Below the pieces are notes generated by a model. That model worked only from the letters and a program-made list of their open reading frames with translations. It had not been told where the DNA came from and ran no database searches. Shown here piece by piece: positions 33,984 through 44,619 of a DNA stretch of 64,000 nucleotides. Position numbers and translations under genes: made by a program. Position 1 is the first letter of the stretch. The number at the start of each line of letters is the position of its first letter. This DNA is from Thermithiobacillus tepidarius DSM 3134 (lineage in GTDB: Bacteria; Pseudomonadota; Gammaproteobacteria; Acidithiobacillales; Thermithiobacillaceae). The stretch lies in the NCBI RefSeq assembly GCF_000423825.1, contig NZ_AUIS01000007.1, forward strand, positions 98,495 to 162,494, written 5' to 3'.

Positions 33984-36842
33984 TCAGGACTTCAGGTTGA
34001 CAGGGGTGTGAGTGTGATAGCGCAGCACATCCACCGGCTCGGGCAGGCCGGGCACCGGCTTGATGGTGTCGAAGGTCGGCCAGACGCCCTCCTCGCCAGG
34101 CGCCGCCTTGCTGATCTTGACGCGCAGGTCGTACCAGGCCGCCTGGCCGGTCACCGGATCGGAGTTGGTGATGCGGCGCTCGCCCTGCTTGGGCGGCAGC
34201 AGCTCCGAGATGAGGTGATTCATCAGGAAGCCGCGGGTCGCCTCGGGCGCATCGGGCTTCAGGCCCCAGGCGCCGGCCTGCTTGCCGATGGCGTTCCAGG
34301 TCCAGACGGTATTCTCCTGCACGCCTTCCATCAGCTTGACCTGCACCCGGATCTTGCCGTTGTGCGACTCCACCCAGACCCAGCTCTTGTCCTCGATGCC
34401 CATGCGCTCCGCCTGCCGGCGGTTCATGTACAGGAAGTTCTGGGCGATGATCTGGCGCAGCCAGGCGTTCTGGGAATCCCAGGAGTGATACATCATCATC
34501 GGCCGCTGGTTGATGGCGTGGAAGGGATATTCCTCCTCGTCGACGCGCGCCTCCTCCAGAGGCTGGTAGAAGTCCGGCAGCGGATCGAAGTACTTGACCA
34601 ACCGCTCGCGGTCGGCCGGATCGCTGGGCTTGGGCCCCTCGTACAAGCCCTGCCCGGCCAGGCGGAACTTCTGCAGCGTCTCCGAGTACAGCTCGAAGAC
34701 GATGGGATCGGCGCTGGCGTTGAAGCCCACCTGCTTGGCCCAGTCCAGATACTCCCGGTTGGCGAACTTGTAGAAGCGCATGGACTTGGGCAAATGGTAT
34801 TGGAAGAAGCCGCCGTTCTCGATGTACTTCTCCCACTGCCTCGGATTCGGCTCGCCCACGAGGTGGCTCTCACCGTCCTTGCCGCGCCAGCCGGCCAGGA
34901 AGCCGATGCCGGGCGCCTTCTGGTAGTTGACGATGAAATCCTTGTAGCCGGAGAACTTGGGCGTGCCGTCTTCCTTGACGAAGGCCGGGAACTGGAGGCG
35001 GCCGGCCAGATCCACCATGACCTCCTGCCAGGGCCGCACGTTGCGATCCGGCTGCAGGATGGGATGGCGGATGGAATCACAGGGGCCATCCGGCTCGGAG
35101 ATGGGTCGATCCAGCAGGGAAATGGTGTCGTAGCGCTCCAGATAAGTGGTATCCGGCAGCACCAGATCGGCGAAGTTGACCATTTCCGAATGGAAGGCGT
35201 CCACCACCACCAGGAAGGGGATCTTGTACTCGCCATCCTCGCCCTTGGCCTGCAGCATCTCCATGACGTTCTTGGTATTCATGGTGGAATTCCAAGACAT
35301 GTTGGCCATGAAGAAGATCAGGGTATCGATGGGATACGGATCACCGTTGACCGCATTGGTGATGACCATGTGCATGAGGCCGTGATTGGCCAGCGGCGCC
35401 TCCCAGGAGTAGGCCTTGTCGAGGCGCAGCGGGTTGCCGTCGGCATCGATCACCAGATCCTCGGGCCCGGTGGGGAAGCCGAGGGGCGGCGACTTCAACG
35501 GCGTGTTGGGCGCCACCTCCTTGGCCGGCTTGATGGGCGGCGGCACGTGCTTCGGGTACGGCGCCTTGGCGCGGAAGCCGCCCGGCACGTCGATGGTGCC
35601 CAGTAGCACCTGCAACAGATGAATGGCGCGGGCCGCCTGGAAGCCGTTGGAGTGGGCGGAAATGCCGCGCATGGCGTGCATGCTCACCGGACGACCGATG
35701 AACTTGTCGTGCTTGCGCCCGGCCCAATCGGTCCACTCGCAGTCGATCTCGATGGTCTCCTTGAAGGCCACGTGCGCCATCTCCAGCGCCAGGCGCTCGA
35801 TGGTCTCGGCGGGCAGGCCGCAGACCTTGGCGGCATTCGCCGGCGCATACTGCTCATCCAGGTATTTTTCCGCCAACAGGGTCATGACGGTCTTCACCGG
35901 ACGGCCGTCGGGCGCCACGTATTCGCCGAAGAGGGCGGGACTGATGCCCGGCTGCATACCATCCACCAGGGCCTGTTTTTCCAAGTCCCAGGCCAACGGT
36001 TTGCCGTTTTCGTCGCGCAGCATGAGCCCATGGCCCGGCTTGCCCGGCGTGTTCACCACCAGGAAGGGGGCGTTGCTGTAGCGCACCAGGAAGTCCCAGT
36101 CGAAGAGCTCGCGGGACAGCAGCACGTGGATCATGGACAGGGCCAGCATGCCGTCGGTCCCGGGGCGGATGGGCACCCACTCATCGGCAATGGCGGAATA
36201 GCCGGTGCGCACCGGGTTGATGGACACGAACTTGCCCCCGTGACGCTTGACCTTCTCCAGGCCGATCTTCATCGGGTTGGAGGAATGATCCTCGGCCACG
36301 CCCCAGAGCATGAAGTACTTGGTGCGGTCCCAATCGGGATCGCCGAACTCCCAGAAGGCATGGCCCAGCATGTAGAGGCCGGCGGTCGCCATGTTGACGG
36401 AGCAGAAGCCGCCGTGGGCAGCCCAGTTGATGGTGCCGAACTGCTGCGCCCACAGGCCGGTCAGGGCCTGCATCTGGTCGCGGCCGGTGAAGAAGGCGAG
36501 CTTCTTGGGGTCGGTTGCCCGGATCTTGGCCAGGCGCTTGGTGAGCACGTCCAGCGCCTCGTCCCAGGACACTTCCACGAACTCGCCGCTGCCGCGCTCG
36601 GCACCGGGCTTGCGCATGAGCGGGTTGCGCAGCTTGGCGGGTGAGTACTGCTTCATGATGCCCGCGGAGCCCTTGGCGCAGAGCACGCCCTGGTTGATGG
36701 GGTGATTGCGGTTGCCCTGAATGAAGCGGACCTTGTTGTCCTCGACGGTGACCTTGATGCCGCAACGGCAGGCACACATGTAACAGGTAGAATACTTGAT
36801 CTCCTGTTTGCTATGATCTTCGAACTGAACGCCAGCAGACAT
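33984..36842 (-). CDS. soeA: Molybdopterin oxidoreductase catalytic subunit, SoeA-like
   Basis: 952 residues of the complex iron-sulfur molybdoenzyme family. The N-terminal 4Fe-4S motif is CYMCACRCG with a later GVLCAKG. A possible Mo ligand cysteine lies in HGGFCSVN. The C-terminal molybdopterin-binding domain ends near GQAAWYDLRV. There is no twin-arginine signal, so it is cytoplasmic, as expected for SoeABC, which oxidises sulfite to sulfate. A polysulfide or thiosulfate reductase of the same family is the main alternative. The ATG at 36842 has GAGG six bases upstream. Confidence 0.85.
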   Translation of the reverse strand: MSAGVQFEDHSKQEIKYSTCYMCACRCGIKVTVEDNKVRFIQGNRNHPINQGVLCAKGSAGIMKQYSPAKLRNPLMRKPGAERGSGEFVEVSWDEALDVLTKRLAKIRATDPKKLAFFTGRDQMQALTGLWAQQFGTINWAAHGGFCSVNMATAGLYMLGHAFWEFGDPDWDRTKYFMLWGVAEDHSSNPMKIGLEKVKRHGGKFVSINPVRTGYSAIADEWVPIRPGTDGMLALSMIHVLLSRELFDWDFLVRYSNAPFLVVNTPGKPGHGLMLRDENGKPLAWDLEKQALVDGMQPGISPALFGEYVAPDGRPVKTVMTLLAEKYLDEQYAPANAAKVCGLPAETIERLALEMAHVAFKETIEIDCEWTDWAGRKHDKFIGRPVSMHAMRGISAHSNGFQAARAIHLLQVLLGTIDVPGGFRAKAPYPKHVPPPIKPAKEVAPNTPLKSPPLGFPTGPEDLVIDADGNPLRLDKAYSWEAPLANHGLMHMVITNAVNGDPYPIDTLIFFMANMSWNSTMNTKNVMEMLQAKGEDGEYKIPFLVVVDAFHSEMVNFADLVLPDTTYLERYDTISLLDRPISEPDGPCDSIRHPILQPDRNVRPWQEVMVDLAGRLQFPAFVKEDGTPKFSGYKDFIVNYQKAPGIGFLAGWRGKDGESHLVGEPNPRQWEKYIENGGFFQYHLPKSMRFYKFANREYLDWAKQVGFNASADPIVFELYSETLQKFRLAGQGLYEGPKPSDPADRERLVKYFDPLPDFYQPLEEARVDEEEYPFHAINQRPMMMYHSWDSQNAWLRQIIAQNFLYMNRRQAERMGIEDKSWVWVESHNGKIRVQVKLMEGVQENTVWTWNAIGKQAGAWGLKPDAPEATRGFLMNHLISELLPPKQGERRITNSDPVTGQAAWYDLRVKISKAAPGEEGVWPTFDTIKPVPGLPEPVDVLRYHTHTPVNLKS

Positions 36843-36902
36843 GTACAACCTCATTCGGTAAAGGGATAAGACTTAATATAAGTTTGCCGGCTGCCCCCTC
36901 AT

Positions 36903-36945
36903 AAGACAATCTAGTTTTTTTAATTTTGTGATAAGCTGGGCTTAT
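36903..36945 (-). promoter_or_regulatory. Conserved upstream box of the soeABC-like operon
   Basis: On the minus strand it starts with the perfect dyad ATAAGCCCAGCTTAT, continues through CAAAATTAAAAAAA and ends TAGATTGTCTT. It matches the box upstream of tusA at 33 of 43 positions with no gap. It ends 61 bp upstream of the soeA ATG, close to the 63 bp at tusA. It also lies between soeA and a divergent small gene and may serve both. Confidence 0.7.
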
Positions 36946-37010
36946 TTGTAATAGGCGCTCGGCATGATTTATGTTTATGCCTGCAGAGGACTAGCCTAGG
37001 AGAGCAACAC

Positions 37011-37319
37011 GTGGAACAGAAAGACTTCAAGGAACACACCCGCGTCACCGTCACCTGGAAGGATGAGAACGGCAAGCTGCGGCCCGGCAACTTCTACATC
37101 TACAAGCTGTTCGGCGACAGCATGATCGTGCGGGCCCGCGACAAGGACGGCCTGCTGCGCAAGCTGCCCTACGCCGACGTGCTCAAGATCGTCCGCAAGG
37201 AGGAAGTGGATCCGGAATACCGCTTCATGCTGCCGGCGGCCATCCTGGACGAAAAGACCTGGAAAAGCCGTACCGTCATGCAGCACGCCAGCTCCGCGCC
37301 CAACCTGGGCAAGCCCTGA
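37011..37319 (+). CDS. Small basic hypothetical protein divergent from soeA
   Basis: 102 residues, hydrophilic, with several predicted beta-strands (RVTVTWKDENGKLRPGNFYIYK) and a helical C-terminal half. There is no signal peptide or cysteine. The start is a GTG preceded by AGGAG at eight bases; there is no in-frame ATG nearby. It shares the 168-bp intergenic region with soeA and is convergent with moaC. Function unknown; the location suggests a link to sulfite oxidation or its control. Confidence 0.72.
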   Translation: MEQKDFKEHTRVTVTWKDENGKLRPGNFYIYKLFGDSMIVRARDKDGLLRKLPYADVLKIVRKEEVDPEYRFMLPAAILDEKTWKSRTVMQHASSAPNLGKP

Positions 37320-37353
37320 CGCCGGCGGTCAAAGCGAAGCTGCGGGGGGCCGC

Positions 37354-37860
37354 TCAGCTCTCGGCCCCCGTCTCCGCCCGCCACACGCCGCTCTTGCCCC
37401 CCGCCTTTTCCAGGAGGCGGATCTCCTTCATCCGCATCCCCCGATCCACGGCCTTGCACATATCGTAGATTGTCAGGAGCCCCACGCTGACCGCGGTCAG
37501 CGCCTCCATTTCGACGCCGGTGCGTCCGCGCGTGCGCGCGGTTACCCGGCAACGAATGCCGGGCGGCTCACTGCGATCGGCAAACTCGACTTCCACTCCG
37601 GTCAGCCCGAGCAGGTGGCACAGGGGGATCAGCTCATGGGTACGCTTGGCCGCCTGGATGGCGGCGATGCGCGCTACGCCCAGCACATCGCCCTTGCCCA
37701 TCTGCCCGGCGCGGATGCGGGCCAGCGTGTCCGGCGCCATCTCCACCCAACCCTCCGCCACGGCCACCCGCTCCGTTTCCGCCTTTTCGCCCACGTCGAC
37801 CATGCGGGCTTGCCCTTGCGCATCAAAATGGGTTAATCCTTTCAAACCGTCGTCACTCAT
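37354..37860 (-). CDS. moaC: Cyclic pyranopterin monophosphate synthase MoaC
   Basis: 168 residues. Family motifs include [30 protein letters not shown] and [22 protein letters not shown]. It converts the MoaA product into cyclic pyranopterin monophosphate. The ATG at 37860 has AGAGG seven bases upstream; the frame is open further upstream without a better start. It is convergent with the small gene at 37.0 kb and divergent from the M48 gene. Confidence 0.94.
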   Translation of the reverse strand: MSDDGLKGLTHFDAQGQARMVDVGEKAETERVAVAEGWVEMAPDTLARIRAGQMGKGDVLGVARIAAIQAAKRTHELIPLCHLLGLTGVEVEFADRSEPPGIRCRVTARTRGRTGVEMEALTAVSVGLLTIYDMCKAVDRGMRMKEIRLLEKAGGKSGVWRAETGAES

Positions 37861-37962
37861 CTGGATACCTCTGTCATTCCAAGCACGCATGCCCACAAGC
37901 CGCATCGCGCCCACTGGACGGACCGCCTGCGGCACGGACACTCACGCCACACCGGGATCTCT

Positions 37963-39423
37963 ATGTCGAAACGCATCCTCGCCCTCGCCCTGACCGCCCT
38001 TCTCGCCTGCCCGCCGCTCCATGGCCAAGCCGCCGATCTGCAGTTGCCCAGCCTCGGCGAGGAAACGGGCGCCCTCACGCTGAGCGAGGAAAAAGAGCTT
38101 GGCATGGAGTTCATGCAGGAAGCAAACGCCAAGCTCGACATTGTGGACGATCCCGAGCTCAACGACTACCTGAGCCGCATGGGCTACAGCCTGCTGGCAC
38201 AGATGGACACCCCCTTCAGGAATTACCGCTTCTTCCTGATCCGGGATGGGAACATCAATGCCTTTGCCGTGCCTGGCGGCTATATCGGCGTGCATACCGG
38301 ACTGTTGCTGGCGGCGCAGAACGACAGTCAGCTGGCCAGCGTGCTGGCGCACGAACTCGTCCATATCAACCAGCGCCACATCTCGCGGGCCATGGCCCAG
38401 AGCGAGCGGCTGCAGTGGCCCATGCTGGCCGCCATGCTGGCCGGCATTTTGCTCGCGGCGGGGGGCGGGCAGGCGGGCCAAGCGGCCATGTCCGCCTCCG
38501 CCGCCTACGGCGTCCAGGAACAGCTACGCTTCAGCCGGGAGTACGAGCAGGAAGCCGACCGCCTGGGCATTCAGGCCATGGCAGCGGCCGGCTACAACCC
38601 CAACGGGATGCCCGAGTTCTTCCAGCGCCTGCAAAACTGGAGCCGAATCCAAGGCGGCAGCCCCATGGAGTTTCTGAGCACCCACCCGCTGACCCTCGAC
38701 CGCTTGGCCGACACCAAGAACCGGGCTGCCCAACTGAGCGGGCAGGACTCCTCCAGCGGGCCGAGCCCCGAGTTCCTGCGCATGCAGGCCCGGGCACGCG
38801 CCCTGACCACGCCCGTCGACGATGCCATCAGCTACTTCCGCAGCCGGGCCAAGAGCCAGGACAGTCTTCAGCGGGAGCTGGGACAGTACGGCCTGGGCCT
38901 GGCCCTGGCTCGAAAGGGACAGTATGCGGAGGCTTTGGCCCAGTTGACCCCGTTGAGCAAGCAGGCGCCCAAAACCAGTGCCTACCGGCTGGCGCTGGCG
39001 GAAACCCTGGCAGGGGCAGGCCAAAGCACGGAAGCCGTTACCCTGTATCGGCAAATGCTGCGCGATCAGCCCGACTCGGCACTGATCCAGGAGGGACTGG
39101 CACGGGCCTTGCTTGAAGCCAAACGTAGCGAGGAAGCCGTGACCTTGGCCAGGCGCCTGAGCAGTGGCGCGCCCCAGACTCCGCGCTATCAGCAACTGCT
39201 GGCCGAGGCGCTGAACAAGAGCGGCCAGCGCGCGGACGCCCATCGGGCCCTGGCCGAATACTATTTCCTCAGAGGTGCCGTGCCCAGCGCCGTACAGCAA
39301 CTGGAAATCGCCAAAACAGCCGCCACCGGCGATCCACGCCTGCAGGCCGCCATCGAGGCGCGCCTGGCGGAGATCAAAGCGGCGCAAGAGAGCCGCAAGA
39401 AACGGACAAGCAAGGCAAAATGA
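37963..39423 (+). CDS. M48 metalloprotease with TPR repeats (BepA-like)
   Basis: 486 residues. A signal peptide of about 24 residues precedes the M48 catalytic domain with the zinc motif HELVH and the third ligand Glu in EYEQEADRLG. The C-terminal half holds TPR-like helices from about residue 300. This is the BepA/YfgC architecture of periplasmic proteases that survey outer-membrane assembly. Its stop overlaps the PhnD-like gene by four bases, so it is coupled to a putative sensory operon, an unusual setting for BepA. Confidence 0.88.
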   Translation: MSKRILALALTALLACPPLHGQAADLQLPSLGEETGALTLSEEKELGMEFMQEANAKLDIVDDPELNDYLSRMGYSLLAQMDTPFRNYRFFLIRDGNINAFAVPGGYIGVHTGLLLAAQNDSQLASVLAHELVHINQRHISRAMAQSERLQWPMLAAMLAGILLAAGGGQAGQAAMSASAAYGVQEQLRFSREYEQEADRLGIQAMAAAGYNPNGMPEFFQRLQNWSRIQGGSPMEFLSTHPLTLDRLADTKNRAAQLSGQDSSSGPSPEFLRMQARARALTTPVDDAISYFRSRAKSQDSLQRELGQYGLGLALARKGQYAEALAQLTPLSKQAPKTSAYRLALAETLAGAGQSTEAVTLYRQMLRDQPDSALIQEGLARALLEAKRSEEAVTLARRLSSGAPQTPRYQQLLAEALNKSGQRADAHRALAEYYFLRGAVPSAVQQLEIAKTAATGDPRLQAAIEARLAEIKAAQESRKKRTSKAK

Positions 39424-40343
39424 CAACCCGACCAACACGCCCCGGCTACTGCGAAACCTCACTCCCGCACCTGTTGTACTTGGCATTAGGGATTGTCTTC
39501 GTCTGGTTTTTGCTCACAGGGCGAGTGGCCGCTGCTGCCGAGGCCGGCACCCTGCGCCTCGTGATCCCGCCCGTCGACACGGCCACCCAACTGTACTCCC
39601 GCTTCAAGCCGCTGGCGGACCACCTGGGCCGGGCCACGGGCCGGCGCGTCACGATCACGCTTTGCCAGAACCTGGACGAGTTCTATGCCCGGGCTCGCGA
39701 AGAAGTGCCGCAAGTGGTCTACTTCTGTCCGCTCACCTACATCAAGCTGGCCCACGAGACTGCCTACTACCCCCTGGCGGGCATGACGCTGAGCAAGGGC
39801 GGCATGCGCAGCGTCATCCTGGTGCACCACGACAGCCCCATCCGCAGCGTGGCCGACCTGAAGGGACGCAGCCTGGCCCTCGGCAACGTGGCCTGCGCCT
39901 CCTCCTACCTGGTGCCCCACGCCATGCTGGAAAAACGCGGCATGCAGTTCAGCGATTTTCTGGAAGTGCGCCAGACCGGTTCGGATCAGGCCGCGCTCAT
40001 GGCCGTGGCGGCACGCCTTTATGACGTCACCGCCACCGGCGAGGATGTGGCGGCCCCCTTCCTGAAAAAAGGCGTGCTGCGCCCACTGCTCTACTCGCCG
40101 CCCATGCCCACGGATCTGATCGCCGCCAACCAGTTGGTGCCCGCTCCTGTGCGGGAGCAGGTCAGACAAGCACTCCTGCAACTGCACGACACCAAAGGGC
40201 GCCGAATCATCATGGGCATCAAGCCGGACGCGCTCGGCTTTGCCCAGGTCCGCGACAGTGACTATGATCTCATCCGCGCCATGCAACGGCGCATCAGCGG
40301 GGAAAATCTGCAAGCCAAGCCGCTCCCAGACGGAGCAACATAA
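39420..40343 (+). CDS. PhnD-like periplasmic substrate-binding protein
   Basis: 307 residues. The N-terminal hydrophobic segment at about 17-40 is a signal peptide or anchor. The body matches the phosphonate/phosphate-binding PhnD/SsuA class (LVIPPVDTATQLYSRFKPL near the start, SLALGNVACASSYLVPHAML in the middle). No ABC permease or ATPase gene is nearby. A histidine kinase gene follows after 116 bp, so it may be a ligand receptor for signalling and not a transport component. The ligand could be a sulfur oxyanion; this is inference. Confidence 0.85.
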   Translation: MTTRPTRPGYCETSLPHLLYLALGIVFVWFLLTGRVAAAAEAGTLRLVIPPVDTATQLYSRFKPLADHLGRATGRRVTITLCQNLDEFYARAREEVPQVVYFCPLTYIKLAHETAYYPLAGMTLSKGGMRSVILVHHDSPIRSVADLKGRSLALGNVACASSYLVPHAMLEKRGMQFSDFLEVRQTGSDQAALMAVAARLYDVTATGEDVAAPFLKKGVLRPLLYSPPMPTDLIAANQLVPAPVREQVRQALLQLHDTKGRRIIMGIKPDALGFAQVRDSDYDLIRAMQRRISGENLQAKPLPDGAT

Positions 40344-40459
40344 GTTATAATAGGTCAAAACATGGCAACCCCGCCTCCATGGCCGGGACGCCGTGACCAC
40401 GACCTCCAGCTGCACAGCGGCAGGCCCTGGCAGCCGCCGGTGCCGCCCGTAAAGACATC

Positions 40460-41936
40460 ATGCCTTCACTGCCCATACGCCACCTCAACCTGCGCACCAA
40501 GAGCGCCATCTACGTGCTTTTGCTGATCGGGGTGATCTTCACGACCACCTCGCTGGTGCTCTACACCTCCGTGCACCGCGAGATGCTGGATCAGCTGGGG
40601 GAGGAAAACCTGCGCCTGACCAAGGGCTTGGCGACGGCGGCCGCCACGCCTGTACTGCTCAAGGATCTGAGCGAGCTGACCGACCAGATGCAGCAGATGC
40701 GGGACAACCCGGCGGTGCGCACGGCGGAGGTGGTGGATACCCGCGGCATCATCGTGGCCAGCACCGAACTCGCGCACCTGGGCCAGACCCATGCAGGCGC
40801 GTTGGCCCTGTTGCGCCGCTATCAGCAAAACGGCGACCTCTCCCAGCTGGCGTCCACACCACCATGCTGCCCATTGCGCGAGGAACTGTACGCACCGGTG
40901 GCGGTGCAGAACCATCTGCTCGGGCTTGCCTATCTGCACATGGATGACAAGCGCCTGACGCACGTCGTGTCCCAGCGCCTGGACGCCACTCTGCAAAAAC
41001 TCATGCTGCTGGGCCTGCTGACCGCGCTGCTGGGCATCGTCGGCTCCTATATCGTCAGCGGCTTCGTCACGCGCCCGGTGCTGCGCCTGGCCAATGAAGT
41101 GGAGAAGATGAAAGCGCGCCTGCGCCTTCCACCCCAAGATGAAGGCCCGGCCCCGACGCCCAGCGGGGACGAGATCGCCCGGCTGCAGGAAGGGTTTTAT
41201 CAACTGGAGACGCGGCTGAATCAGTATCTGGACGAGTTGGAGCAGCTGCACCGCAAGCAGCAGACCATCCAATGCCTGGCCACCATCGGCGAAATGTCCG
41301 CGCAGGTGGCGCACGAGATCCGCAACGCCCTGTCCTCGCTCCGCGGCGCGGCCCGCTACCTGGCCCGCTTCGGCCACTTCGGCGACAAGCAGGAATTCGT
41401 GCAGATCATCGAGGAGGAAGTGCAGCGTCTGTACAACATGACCGAGGGCTTTCTGGATTTCGGCCGGCCCTATAAGGTCTTTCCGGTGCGCAGCGACGTG
41501 TGCGACATTATCCAACACAGCGTCCAGCGCCATCAGAACGACCTGGAGCAAAAGCAGATTCAGCTGTCCGTCCGCTGCCATGCCGGCTTGCAGCTGACCC
41601 TGGACGGCAACCTGGTGGAACAGGCGCTCAGCAATCTGATCCTCAACGCCATCGACGCCCTGCCGACCGGCGGCCGGATCGAGATCGGCGCCAGCCCGGA
41701 AGGGCCGGACGGCGTACTCATCAGCGTCCGCGACAACGGCCCGGGCATCGATGCCGGCAAGGCGCAGGAGGTGTTCAAGCCGTATGTCACCACCAAGGCC
41801 AAAGGCAGCGGCCTGGGGCTGGCGGTGGTGGCCAAGATCGCCATGGTCCACGATGGCTATGTCGAGCTGCGCCCGAGCCCGAAGGGTGCCCACTTTGCAC
41901 TGCACCTGAAATCCATCGCCGCCGCAGAGACGATCC

Positions 41937-41965
<29 letters not shown>
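40460..41965 (+). CDS. tspS: Sensor histidine kinase TspS-like
   Basis: 501 residues. Two membrane segments (about residues 17-38 and 175-200) enclose a periplasmic sensor region containing a Cys-Cys pair (STPPCCPLREE). A HAMP-like segment precedes the HisKA domain with His285 in AHEIRNALSSLRG. The ATPase domain has NLILNAIDALP, DNGPGID and GSGLGLAVV. It overlaps the regulator gene by 29 bases. This arrangement upstream of sox matches the TspS/TspR system described in Acidithiobacillus caldus. Confidence 0.85.
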
Positions 41966-43304
<1,339 letters not shown>

Positions 43305-43312
43305 TCCAGCTT

Positions 43313-43330
43313 TTGTCCCAAATGGGACAA
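43313..43330. promoter_or_regulatory. Upstream activator dyad for the sox operon
   Basis: TTGTCCCAAATGGGACAA is a perfect eight-base inverted repeat with a two-base centre, about 125 bp upstream of the sigma54 promoter. From memory, the TspR site reported for A. caldus sox has the same core; I cannot check that here. Enhancer spacing suits an NtrC-type activator. Confidence 0.75.
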
Positions 43331-43455
43331 CTGTCTCGCCTTGCTGCGGCGGATTGGCCACCGGCCACCACCGCTTTTCCCTCCCGCCGCCCTCTCCCCG
43401 TTTGTTTTTGGTCTATTATTGTGCTGTGTAAGCAGCACCCTGCTCACCGACATGT

Positions 43456-43471
43456 TGGCACAAAACATGCT
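43456..43471 (+). promoter_or_regulatory. Sigma54 promoter of the sox operon
   Basis: TGGCAC-N5-ATGCT gives the invariant GG and GC dinucleotides separated by ten bases, the -24/-12 format. It lies about 80 bp upstream of the soxX ATG and downstream of the activator dyad. Confidence 0.8.
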
Positions 43472-43550
43472 TGAATTCAGTATCCGCGCCATGGGAGCTC
43501 GCCAGTCCGCGCTCATGGTGTCGGCCAAACCACAGATCGAGGAGACTTGA

Positions 43551-44039
43551 ATGAAAAAACGTCTGCACCGCCTAGTTGGAGCTTGTGTCGCCACTGGCAT
43601 CGTGGGGATAGCGGCAGTTTCAAGCTCAATGGCCATCGCTGCTGATCAGCCGAAGTCCGCCGGCACCCCGCCTCCCGGAAATCCCTCCGTGTCCGCACCG
43701 GCCGCTACCCAGCGCTATGCCCAGCCCGGCGATGCCGACGCTGCCTCCCTTGCCAAGCGGATCGAGGAAGGCAAGAAGATTGCCTGGGATCGCGGCAAGG
43801 GCAATTGCCTGGCTTGCCACGCGCTGCCCGGCGGCGAGCTGCCCGGCAACATCGGCCCGGCCCTGCCTTACAAAGGCATCACCATGAAGCAGCGCTTCCC
43901 GGATCGGGCCAAGCTGCGGGCGCAGATCTACAATCCCATGGCCAACAATCCCAACACGGCCATGCCGCCCTTCGGCCTCAACCGCATCCTGACCGAGGAC
44001 GAACTGGAAAAAGTGACGGACTACATCTGGTCTCTTTGA
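43551..44039 (+). CDS. soxX: Sulfur oxidation c-type cytochrome SoxX
   Basis: 162 residues. A signal peptide of about 31 residues (ending SMAIAA) is followed by a Pro/Ala-rich linker and a monohaem cytochrome domain with CLACH at 86-90 and a likely Met ligand in TAMPPFG. SoxX joins SoxA to form the enzyme that attaches thiosulfate to SoxY. It is the first gene of the sox operon. Confidence 0.94.
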   Translation: MKKRLHRLVGACVATGIVGIAAVSSSMAIAADQPKSAGTPPPGNPSVSAPAATQRYAQPGDADAASLAKRIEEGKKIAWDRGKGNCLACHALPGGELPGNIGPALPYKGITMKQRFPDRAKLRAQIYNPMANNPNTAMPPFGLNRILTEDELEKVTDYIWSL

Positions 44040-44078
44040 TCCATTACGCACAACCATCCAATCGCGAGGAGCTCATCC

Positions 44079-44582
44079 GTGGAAAACAGCATTAACTTGA
44101 AGCGCCGCACCTTCCTGCGCGGTACCCTGGCCACCGGTGCTGTCATTGCCGCCGCCAGCGCCGGCCTCCTGCGGGCCGGCCAGGTGCTGGCGGCCGAATG
44201 GCCGGCCGCCGCCTTCCAGGCCACCAAGCTGGACGAGGCCATGAAGGCCGCCCTGGGCAGCACCGAAGTCAAGGACGGCCCGGTGCAGATCAAGGCGCCC
44301 ACCATCGCCGAGAACGGCGCCGTGGTGCCCGTCACCGTGACGACGGATTCGCCCATGACCGCCGACAACTACGTGTCGGACATCTACATCTTCGTGGACA
44401 ACAATCCCTCGCCGCTGATCGCCTCCTTCCACCTGACGCCCATGAGCGGCAAGGCGGACGTCAGCACCCGGATCAAGATGGGCAAGACCTCCAAGGTGCG
44501 CGCCGTGGTCAAGACCAACAAAGGTGAGATGTTCCAGGCCGCGAACGAAGTCAAGGTCACCATCGGTGGCTGCGGCGGTTAA
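44079..44582 (+). CDS. soxY: Thiosulfate carrier subunit SoxY
   Basis: 167 residues. The N-terminal twin-arginine signal (KRRTFLRGTLATGA) directs folded export. The C-terminal carrier motif GGCGG holds Cys165, the sulfur-binding residue on the swinging arm. The start is a GTG with AGGAG seven bases upstream. It lies 39 bp after soxX and pairs with SoxZ. Confidence 0.95.
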   Translation: MENSINLKRRTFLRGTLATGAVIAAASAGLLRAGQVLAAEWPAAAFQATKLDEAMKAALGSTEVKDGPVQIKAPTIAENGAVVPVTVTTDSPMTADNYVSDIYIFVDNNPSPLIASFHLTPMSGKADVSTRIKMGKTSKVRAVVKTNKGEMFQAANEVKVTIGGCGG

Positions 44583-44619
44583 CCCTTTCTCCTTACGCTA
44601 AATTTCGAGGAACAAGATC

